Origin: Candidatus Poribacteria bacterium
Lineage (GTDB): Bacteria > Poribacteria > WGA-4E > WGA-3G
Length of the DNA stretch: 49,707 bases
Assembly (NCBI GenBank): GCA_007571305.1
Contig: RKRR01000007.1
Span: 1-49,707, forward strand
Direction: 5' to 3'
Below, in pieces: positions 26,096 to 32,912 of this stretch. Position 1 is the first letter of the stretch. Every line of letters begins with the position of its first letter. The notes beneath the pieces were generated by a model. It saw only the letters and a list, made by a program, of their open reading frames with translations, made no database searches and was not told where the DNA came from. A program made the translations under genes and the position numbers.

Positions 26096-27226
26096 CTACA
26101 ATACTGGCTTCTCACTTTCAAGGGCGAGCATCGCAGCACCCACAATGCCTGCATCGTTTCCCAGGTGTGCCTTTACGATCTTCATCCGCGCTGGGATATC
26201 CATAGCACGTTTGGAAAGTTCAGCACGGATGGGCTCAAAGAGAAGTTTTTCACCAGCTTCCGCGATGCCGCCCCCAATGATTGCAATCTGTGGGTTGAGA
26301 ATATGCGCGATTGAGGTGAGGGCGATGCCTATATACCGTCCTGTTTCAGCAAAAATCTCCAGTGCGACTTTGTCCCCCGCATGTGCCGCCTCCGCTATGT
26401 GCTGTGGCGTAAGCGTTGCTCGATTCTTTATTGACTTCGCTAAAATCGTAGACCCTCCCATCTCTATTTTCTCCTGTGTCCGTTCAACGATGTTCTTCGC
26501 ACCAGCATAAGCCTCAAGACAACCCTGATTACCACACCCACAATAACGCCCATTGGGTTCAACGACAGTATGTCCAAGTTCCCCCGCAGTATTTTGACTG
26601 CCGTGGTAAACTTGCCCATCAATCACGACTCCGCCGCCTACACCTGTGCCGAGCGTTAGTGCGACGATGTTTTTGTATCCAACACCGGCACCGTGACGAA
26701 GTTCTCCCAGCGTCATTGCGTTCACATCGTTGTCCATACCTTGTAATATAAGTTTGTACTTTTCGTTATGATGAGTTTGTAAGTTATTATTTTCGGTTGT
26801 CTTCGGGAGGTTTAACTTCGCCAGTTCTGCGTTCACATAACCCACGAGTGGAATATCAGTCCAACCGGGAAAATTCGGCGAGAAATGGACAACTCCTGTC
26901 TCAGCAATGATAAGTCCAGGGGCTCCCAGTCCAATCCAAATCTCGCGTGCGTCAACGTGCCCACAATGTTTGCTGTCAGATTCTTTGGCACTACTTAAAG
27001 GAGATTGTGGTGCTTTGCCTAACTTTGATATGGCTTGTGTATCTGCGGCTTCTGCTTTTACAAGCACCTGACGAACGGCTTCCGCAATCCGAGCCGCTAC
27101 GACTTTCGGACCTCCGACTTCAACATCTGTAGGGAGGACCACACGACAAGAAATATCGCCCACTGATGAAACTAATCCAGCCTTGATGTCCGTTCCGCCA
27201 AGATCGATGCCAATACTATATTCCAT
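26096..27226 (-). CDS. ROK-family sugar kinase
   Basis: 376-residue sugar kinase of the ROK family, likely glucokinase or N-acetylsugar kinase. ATG 27226 gives MEYSIGIDLGGTDIKAG, the usual start with the phosphate-binding DxGGT motif; the frame is open to 27328. Catalytic Asp167 lies in MDNDVNAMTLGE. The ROK zinc site is complete: GHTVVE (His219) and CGCGNQGC (Cys229, Cys231, Cys236). Two stretches are longer than in typical ROK proteins: about residues 57-95, and residues 142-160, which are Asn/His-rich and replace a short loop just before the catalytic Asp. No helix-turn-helix domain is present, so this is an enzyme, not a repressor. Confidence 0.9.
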   Translation of the reverse strand: MEYSIGIDLGGTDIKAGLVSSVGDISCRVVLPTDVEVGGPKVVAARIAEAVRQVLVKAEAADTQAISKLGKAPQSPLSSAKESDSKHCGHVDAREIWIGLGAPGLIIAETGVVHFSPNFPGWTDIPLVGYVNAELAKLNLPKTTENNNLQTHHNEKYKLILQGMDNDVNAMTLGELRHGAGVGYKNIVALTLGTGVGGGVVIDGQVYHGSQNTAGELGHTVVEPNGRYCGCGNQGCLEAYAGAKNIVERTQEKIEMGGSTILAKSIKNRATLTPQHIAEAAHAGDKVALEIFAETGRYIGIALTSIAHILNPQIAIIGGGIAEAGEKLLFEPIRAELSKRAMDIPARMKIVKAHLGNDAGIVGAAMLALESEKPVL

Positions 27227-27550
27227 ATTTTTATCTGTTAACGAATGTTCATGAAGTGCCTGAGACACACCCTCTACCGAACCTGCGATACATGATCTGC
27301 CAATACCCATAGACTTCAGGCAGGACACGCCAAGTTGACACCATTTTGGTTAGAAAAGCACTCCTGAGAGAAAGGGTCTACAGATTTATCTAGTGCCGAT
27401 ATAGATGTTAGGATAGGTTTTCGGAGTTCTTGAGATGTTCTTGTTTTCCAGGGATCCATAAACATATCATACGAAAAAGCCCACGAAAGGGCAATACTTT
27501 CTCAATCTAAATACGGCCTAGGAAATTAATAATTAAATAGAACTTATGGA

Positions 27551-27634
27551 TGCTGCTCTTTTGTAGCATAACCTGTTAGGTTGTGCCCGAGAACATCTGT
27601 GTTTTTTTACGGTTCTCTCTCACAAAGCGTCCTA
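27551..27634. repeat. REP-like element, copy D
   Basis: Plus-strand GTAG at 27563-27566 is followed by CATAACCT, GTT and AGGTTGTG (to 27585), a stem with one T-G wobble. Flanking sequence is the reverse complement of the 18617-18735 element, but its terminal inverted repeats are eroded. It lies between galK and the ROK gene. Confidence 0.7.
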
Positions 27635-28921
27635 TTAAAAAAAGAAAACTTGCGCGCCGCCACTGACATTACAGAGATAAATTTCAGGTTCAATACCGGT
27701 ATGTTTATAGTACTCCGCCGCCACGAGCGTTTGGAACGTTTCTAAAACGTCTTCATGGACGATGTTAACTGTGCATCCACCGAAACCCGCACCTGTCATT
27801 CGGCTCCCAATTACACCTGTGATGTTGCGGGCAATGTCGGTCAGCACATCTAATTCACGACAACTGACTTCGTAATCATCTCGGAGTCCGTTGTGGGACG
27901 CGTTCATTAGTCTACCGAAGTGTATGAGCGATTCGTCTGTTTCTTCTGCTGTTTGTAGGTGTCGTGTTTTAAGCACAGCAACCGCATCCAGTACACGGGT
28001 GTTCTCCTCAATCACATACCGACACCTTTTTTGTGTTAATGTGGGCAGTTCTTCTTCATATTTTTTGAAATCTGTTAGCGTAATATCCCGAAGCGAACGG
28101 ATGCCAGGCAACCACTGCTGAAGGATAGCAATCCCTTTTTCACATTCCGCTCGGCGTTTGTTGTATTCAGAAGCGGCAAGTTCGCGTTTCACCTTCGTAT
28201 TACAAATAGCAATAGAGTGTGTTGCCAAGTTGAGTGGGATATGTTCGTGTTCAAGTGAGCGACAGTCCAAAAACAGTGCTTGATTTTCCTGTCCGAGCAG
28301 TGAGATCGTCTGGTCCATGATACCACATTTGACACCGACAAATTCATGCTCCACCTGCTGGCACAACCTCGCGAGTTCTTTGTTATCAATCTCCAATTGT
28401 GGCGCGCTATCGGATGTCCCAGATACAGAACTGGCGGTTAAAAAAGTAAGAGCCGTTGAGACTGAAAGTGCCGCCGAAGAACTTAGACCTGCGCCAATCG
28501 GCACATCACCTGTGATGACAGCATCTATTCCCGATACTTTTTTGCCTGCCGCTTGTAGAAGGGATGCAACCCCAATAAGATAATGACTCCATGCTGGGGC
28601 ATCTTGCTGAATAGAAGGGAGCGTATCCAAGCAGAATTCATAAAAATCGTTGACATCCAAAGCATGTAACCTGACACGTCTATCGGGTCTCTTCCGAGCA
28701 GCGATGTTGACATGCTTATCAATCGCCACTGGAAACACATAACCTTCGTTGTAATCTGTATGTTCGCCGATGAGGTTAACTCTGCCGGGGGCTGATGTAA
28801 CAAACTCAGATGGGCTACCGAAGGTTTCTTTAAATTTCTGGTTGGTGAAGGAAACGCGCTGAGTCCTGTTTTCAGGAAAGCCGATATTATTCGAGGCTTC
28901 GCGTAAAACGTCTTTTTTCAT
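27635..28921 (-). CDS. galK: Galactokinase
   Basis: 428-residue GHMP-family kinase that phosphorylates galactose at C1 in the Leloir pathway. ATG 28921 is chosen because the N-terminus then aligns with homologues; the frame is open to 29065. Motifs are the galactokinase signature GRVNLIGEHTDYNEGYVFP, the ATP loop PIGAGLSSSAALSVSTA and the GHMP motif 3 region GSRMTGAGFGGCTVNI. An Asp in CGIMDQTIS is the likely base. The region after SVSTALTFLT has a 15-residue insert compared with E. coli GalK. No galT or galE is nearby, so the rest of the pathway must be elsewhere. Confidence 0.94.
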   Translation of the reverse strand: MKKDVLREASNNIGFPENRTQRVSFTNQKFKETFGSPSEFVTSAPGRVNLIGEHTDYNEGYVFPVAIDKHVNIAARKRPDRRVRLHALDVNDFYEFCLDTLPSIQQDAPAWSHYLIGVASLLQAAGKKVSGIDAVITGDVPIGAGLSSSAALSVSTALTFLTASSVSGTSDSAPQLEIDNKELARLCQQVEHEFVGVKCGIMDQTISLLGQENQALFLDCRSLEHEHIPLNLATHSIAICNTKVKRELAASEYNKRRAECEKGIAILQQWLPGIRSLRDITLTDFKKYEEELPTLTQKRCRYVIEENTRVLDAVAVLKTRHLQTAEETDESLIHFGRLMNASHNGLRDDYEVSCRELDVLTDIARNITGVIGSRMTGAGFGGCTVNIVHEDVLETFQTLVAAEYYKHTGIEPEIYLCNVSGGAQVFFF

Positions 28922-29004
28922 TTTCCTAACTATTGCTAAATGTTCATCGTTCCGCTTCGTTCCACGATGATTTTTCCGAGAAGTGAGCGAGAAAAAGAAC
29001 AGGT

Positions 29005-29041
29005 CCCGATTCTTTACACTGCAAAGAATCGGGGTTTTTTT
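29005..29041 (+). terminator. Perfect 11-pair hairpin followed by seven Ts
   Basis: CCCGATTCTTT (29005-29015) and AAAGAATCGGG (29023-29033) pair around a seven-base loop, then a G and seven Ts on the plus strand. No plus-strand gene lies upstream. On the minus strand, where both neighbours are, the hairpin is followed only by a T-rich ACCTGTTCTTTTTC. It may end the minus-strand upstream gene or block antisense transcription. Confidence 0.5.
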
Positions 29042-29084
29042 GCTTGGGCGTTTCCCTTCCCACAATCAAAAACAGTGTGAAAGT

Positions 29085-29807
29085 TCATTGTTCAAAGAAT
29101 TTCAGAAATAATCCCAATGTATCTGGTAACTCTTCACGAGGAATATAGCAATCAACACTGATGTCAGGTTCAACTTCTCTTTCCGATGGTGAGGGTTGTG
29201 TTAGAAGTTGCTCTTCTGGAGCATGCAACGCGGGTTGTAAATTCGGTGACACCGGTTTTTTAGCAGGCACTGTGCCTTCTGCGATAACCAGTTCGCCGAT
29301 AGGGAGATACGTTGCTAATGGAGATACTTCTGTTTCGGTTAAAATAGTGATATGGGGGAGTGATTTATCCGCTAATTGTTCCATTTGCATCGTCAAGTAG
29401 GTGATTTCCGCCAAGGCTGCACGCGGTCCGTCCGGTTGGCAAGCGACAATCGTAACCAACGGCATCTGTTTTTTTACTGCATTTTCAATCGCTGTGACAA
29501 AAAAGAATGTGTCAATCTCTGTAGGGATGACATCTATATCTGCGATAAACAAACACGTTGGATACCCTGAAATCAACCCTTCCGCAACAAGTCCAGATTC
29601 TTCGGTAGATCGGATTTCCGCTGTTGTCAAGTCGTCGAGTAAATATTCAAGCCGCTTTTCAGCAAGTAGAGGGAACAGTGCCCCGCAATATGAGCAAATA
29701 TATAGGTTCCGTTCAAGTTCATTTCTGAAAGCGAACTCTTGACATCCGGTGCATTTGTGCCATAAGATGGCATTTTCTTCAGAGTCTTGGGGGATACGTG
29801 TTTCCAT
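29085..29807 (-). CDS. Degenerate acetyl-CoA carboxylase beta (AccD)-like protein
   Basis: 240 residues. The N-terminus is an AccD-type zinc ribbon: WHKCTGCQEFAFRNELERNL then YICSYCGALF, with Cys19, 22, 38 and 41, followed by RLEYLLDD as in AccD. The middle follows the carboxyltransferase fold order (GYPTCLFIADIDVIP, VTAIENAVKKQMPLVTIVACQPDG, LPHITILTE), and the end IPREELPDTLGLFLKFF matches AccD's last helix. However, the AccD glycine-rich active-site motifs (GGSMGSVVG and SGGARMQE) are replaced by DVIPTEIDTFFF and QPDGPRAAL, and part of the C-terminal domain is a Pro-rich linker. It is probably a non-catalytic paralogue with a regulatory or structural role. It precedes a STAS gene on the same strand side. 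Confidence 0.7.
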   Translation of the reverse strand: METRIPQDSEENAILWHKCTGCQEFAFRNELERNLYICSYCGALFPLLAEKRLEYLLDDLTTAEIRSTEESGLVAEGLISGYPTCLFIADIDVIPTEIDTFFFVTAIENAVKKQMPLVTIVACQPDGPRAALAEITYLTMQMEQLADKSLPHITILTETEVSPLATYLPIGELVIAEGTVPAKKPVSPNLQPALHAPEEQLLTQPSPSEREVEPDISVDCYIPREELPDTLGLFLKFFEQ

Positions 29808-29958
29808 TTTTATGATTAACTTTCTCTCATTGTTCCCTGTGCAAGCCTATAGAGGTTTTCAGGACAATACTCCACAATCAACGACTATTCTGCTGCTTTA
29901 CACTTGGGGAACAGTCAAAATAAAAACCTGCTTTGAATGCTTGTTTGCGTATTGGCGT

Positions 29959-30324
29959 TTAAGACCTTATAATTCCAGCGATTGCTTCCGCCTCCGAATC
30001 ATAACAGTTAAAAATTGTCATCAATTTTGCCATAACAATGAGACTTCTGATGTTGCCACCGAGGTTTAGGAGCACGATGCTTCCTTCGTTCCGTCGGATA
30101 GTGGTATGAGCGGCAACGAGCACGCCTAAGCCGGAACTATCCATCATTTGGACCCGTTCCAAGTTCAAAATTAGATTGAGTTTTCCTCCAGGTTCCCCTT
30201 CGTTATGAGTTACTTGGATTTGCTGATCAATAATGTTTTTGAGAGCTAAGGCATCTGGCCCAATAACGTTTCCGTCAATATCTAAAATGGTAATGCTACC
30301 TTTGTGTCGAAGGTTGACTTGCAT
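29959..30324 (-). CDS. STAS-domain anti-sigma factor antagonist-like protein
   Basis: 121-residue STAS protein of the SpoIIAA/RsbV type. The phosphorylation motif MDSSGLGVL (Ser63/Ser64) is intact, preceded by LILNLERVQ and followed by RNEGSIVLLNLGG. Such proteins bind an anti-sigma kinase when unphosphorylated and so release a sigma factor; a PP2C phosphatase restores them. The RsbW-like gene upstream at 30553 and the PP2C gene at 31695 supply the other partners. A second STAS protein is at 35408. In this phylum the output may be a protein other than a sigma factor. Confidence 0.9.
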   Translation of the reverse strand: MQVNLRHKGSITILDIDGNVIGPDALALKNIIDQQIQVTHNEGEPGGKLNLILNLERVQMMDSSGLGVLVAAHTTIRRNEGSIVLLNLGGNIRSLIVMAKLMTIFNCYDSEAEAIAGIIRS

Positions 30325-30552
30325 AGAAATTCCTTGAAAGTTAATATACTCTCAAACCTGAGAGGATGATCGCGCTTCTCCTTTTTGTGGATACGCCTCT
30401 ATAAAAAGAATTCAATGATTTTCCAAATTGTATTATTGAAGGGCAATTTATATTCTTTTATCGTTTTGAGCCCAATACGGAAAGAGACTTGGATGTGGTG
30501 ATAAGGGGGATCTTACGCCTCCTTATTCGCGTAAATCCGAGAGAGGATGTGG

Positions 30553-31251
30553 CTATAGTTCTGGAGTCCTTGTATATTTGACCATTTTGATAATAGTTCC
30601 ATTATCTTCATAAGTTACAGAGTCCATGCAGGCTTCCATCAAAAATAGTCCCCTACCACTGCTTTTCAGTAAGTTTTCCGGGTCGAGAGGGTCTGCTACC
30701 TCTTGACGAGCGAATCCATCCCCCTCGTCCTTGATGATGGTCACTAATCTATCCTCGGAGAGCGTGAATTGGATAGTTGCTTTTTTAACTGGATTTTCTT
30801 TATTGCCGTGCTTGATAGCGTTTGTGCCCGCTTCAATAACAGCAAGGTTAATCTGCTCTTGAATATCTTCTGTGAAGTCTATCTCTTTCAAAATCTCGGT
30901 GACAACAACGTCGAGTAGGTAAACATGTTGCATTGAACTTGGGAGAGAAAGCGTAATAACCTGTTCAGTTTCTTCGCGTGCAAACTCTTCACCTTCGTCA
31001 TCAGGAACGATGGTTAATGTGTTCTCAGTAAGAATCAACTGAAAAGTCCATTGTTTTTCCGGTTCCTCTTTGTTGCTGTGCTGGGTCGACTTTGTGCCCG
31101 CTTCAATGACAGCAAGGTTGATCTGCTCCTGAATGTCCTCTGGGAGCTTCGTCTCTTTTACAATCTCAGTGACAATAACTTTGAGCAAATCAATATGTTG
31201 CATTGAACTTGGGAGAGAAAGCGTAATAACCTGTTCAGTTCTCTCACCCAC
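30553..31251 (-). CDS. RsbW/SpoIIAB-like ATPase with duplicated degenerate half
   Basis: 232 residues. Residues 94-232 form a complete small HATPase of the anti-sigma kinase type: N-box EAGTNAIKHGNK, G1 box KDEGDGF and G2 box SSGRGLFLME. Residues 4-93 are a second copy of the first 90 residues. DNA offset is exactly 270 bases, and about 40 bases at each unit start are identical (31201-31240 and 30931-30970). In the first copy the N-box Asn is Lys54 (EAGTKSTQHSNK) and the ATP loop reads PDDEGEEF, so it cannot bind ATP normally. GTG 31251 follows AAGGAG. It likely acts in partner switching with the STAS and PP2C proteins next door. Confidence 0.85.
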   Translation of the reverse strand: MGERTEQVITLSLPSSMQHIDLLKVIVTEIVKETKLPEDIQEQINLAVIEAGTKSTQHSNKEEPEKQWTFQLILTENTLTIVPDDEGEEFAREETEQVITLSLPSSMQHVYLLDVVVTEILKEIDFTEDIQEQINLAVIEAGTNAIKHGNKENPVKKATIQFTLSEDRLVTIIKDEGDGFARQEVADPLDPENLLKSSGRGLFLMEACMDSVTYEDNGTIIKMVKYTRTPEL

Positions 31252-31288
31252 GTTTGAAGCTCCTTCTTTTATCGTTTTCAGTTCTCAG

Positions 31289-31414
31289 TTATAGTAGAAT
31301 CCGACAACAAATTTCCACTTGTAGCATAGCCTGTTAGGCTGTGCCATCAGAACAGATAACTTCAGAGTCCACACGCCGCTACAAGTGTCCAAGTAATTAC
31401 GGAATCTACTATAA
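31289..31414. repeat. 126-bp MITE-like element, copy E
   Basis: Terminal inverted repeats TTATAGTAGAATCCG (31289-31303) and CGGAATCTACTATAA (31400-31414) match at 14 of 15 positions. Inside, CACTTGTAGC (31316-31325) and GCTACAAGTG (31378-31387) are a perfect ten-base inverted pair. The GTAG hairpin core is 31321-31343; its stem carries G-C where others have A-T, changed on both arms. Confidence 0.75.
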
Positions 31415-31502
31415 GCCAGAATCTCTCAACTGAAGCCTGTTAACTCCTATTAACCCGCTTTGGTATTTTAAGATTCATTATACCAAAATCATATTATAAT
31501 CC

Positions 31503-31651
31503 AAGTTGCTACGGACACAATTTTAGAGATGCATCTGCTATGTTTCAGTGAAAAACGTTCAGGATCCGCAGCATTTCGTAGCGTCCGCTGTTGGTTTCCT
31601 GCGTGCTTAAGATGCACAATCTCACAGGTTATGATACAAAGATAGCAACTT
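31503..31651. repeat. 149-bp MITE-like element, copy F
   Basis: Ends AAGTTGCTA (31503-31511) and TAGCAACTT (31643-31651) are a perfect nine-base inverted repeat. The first 70 bases differ from the copy at 3613 by very few positions. The hairpin core is at 31615-31637, with GTAT in place of GTAG. Together with copy E it fills most of the 443-base gap between the RsbW-like and PP2C genes, where no gene is seen. Confidence 0.75.
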
Positions 31652-31694
31652 GAGGTATTAGACGGACAATTCCATAGGGCATGCCCATCCAGAT

Positions 31695-32912
31695 TTAAAT
31701 ATTTCGCTTGATAATAATTAATGCTCTATCGTCATGAGTGTTTGTGTCTCCACTAAACACCGTTAAATCGTTGACAATGGAATCACATAACGCTGCTGCT
31801 GACAATTCCGCGTTTTTGGAAATACAGGTGGCAAGTCTATCTCCACCGTAGAACATGTTCCGTTCCACTGCACTCGTAGATGCGTTCTCGTTTTTACTGA
31901 AAGCTTCACTGCTTCCAGTTTCCGTTTCGGTAATACCATCCGTATAGAAAACGAGGATATCCCCCGGAGATAAGGAACATCTGTCGCTTGAAAACGTCGC
32001 TTCCTCGAATGCCCCTATCAACATGCCTCCAGTCTTTAAGACACCCATCTCACTGGTAGCCTTCCAGTGGAATGGATAACAGTGCCCACCATTTGAATAC
32101 GTGAAGGTTGAATTCGTTATGTCCAATATCCCGTAGACCATCGTTGCGAACAGATCTGCTTCGGTGTCACGGACCACTAAGTCATTAATCCGTTTGAGGA
32201 TCGATGCCGGGGTGTCTTCCTCGTGACAGAGTAACCGGAGTGCTGTCCGAATCATCACCATAAGCAGTGCTGCAGGAATACCGTTGCCTTTTACGTCACC
32301 GAGGACAAGTCCGATTCGTGTTTCACTCAACGGAATGAAGTCATAGAAATCGCCTGAAACGGATGTTGAACTTTGGAGCAGCGTTGCAATATCAAATCCT
32401 TCAAAACTTGGTGCCTGTTCTGGTAACAATTTTTTTTGAATAGCAGCGGCGGCTTGAAGGTGCCCAGCGAGTTGTTGCAACCCTTCTTCGCTGAATTTGT
32501 CCCCCATTGCATGCATTAACGGGTTGATGTATTTGATGGGACGCGTCCTACCTAAAACAGCTTCAACTCGCGCCGTTACTTCGCGTAAGTCAAACGGTTT
32601 CGTGATATAATCATCTGCCCCGGTATCTAATCCCAGTACTTTATCCTCTGTCTGTCCACGTGCAGTAACCAAAATCACTGGAACATTCTTTGTATCTTTT
32701 ATATTTTTTAACTCTTCGATGACCTGAAAACCATCTTTATGTGGCATCATCACGTCGAGGAGAATAAGATCTGGTGGATTTTCACACGCGCTACGCACGG
32801 CACTTTCACCGTCATTTGCAGTCCGTATGTTGTAGCCCTCTGGCTCCAGATTCATTTTTAGCAATTCGAGGATATCCAGATCGTCATCAACAATCAAAAT
32901 CGTTTCAGCCAT
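31695..32912 (-). CDS. Response regulator with PP2C (SpoIIE/RsbU-type) phosphatase output
   Basis: 405 residues. Residues 1-125 are a receiver domain with phospho-acceptor Asp53 (LLDVMMPHKDG), the acidic pair near DDD9-11 and the Lys of ADDYITKPF. Residues from about 170 form a SpoIIE-type PP2C phosphatase: SVSGDFYDFIPL, LVLGDVKGNGIPAALLM, YSNGGHCYPF, GDILVFYTDGITE and HDDRALIIIK, with the Asp residues for the two metals. It should dephosphorylate STAS proteins when activated by the histidine kinase, whose gene overlaps this one by eight bases. It lacks a DNA-binding domain. Confidence 0.93.
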   Translation of the reverse strand: MAETILIVDDDLDILELLKMNLEPEGYNIRTANDGESAVRSACENPPDLILLDVMMPHKDGFQVIEELKNIKDTKNVPVILVTARGQTEDKVLGLDTGADDYITKPFDLREVTARVEAVLGRTRPIKYINPLMHAMGDKFSEEGLQQLAGHLQAAAAIQKKLLPEQAPSFEGFDIATLLQSSTSVSGDFYDFIPLSETRIGLVLGDVKGNGIPAALLMVMIRTALRLLCHEEDTPASILKRINDLVVRDTEADLFATMVYGILDITNSTFTYSNGGHCYPFHWKATSEMGVLKTGGMLIGAFEEATFSSDRCSLSPGDILVFYTDGITETETGSSEAFSKNENASTSAVERNMFYGGDRLATCISKNAELSAAALCDSIVNDLTVFSGDTNTHDDRALIIIKRNI

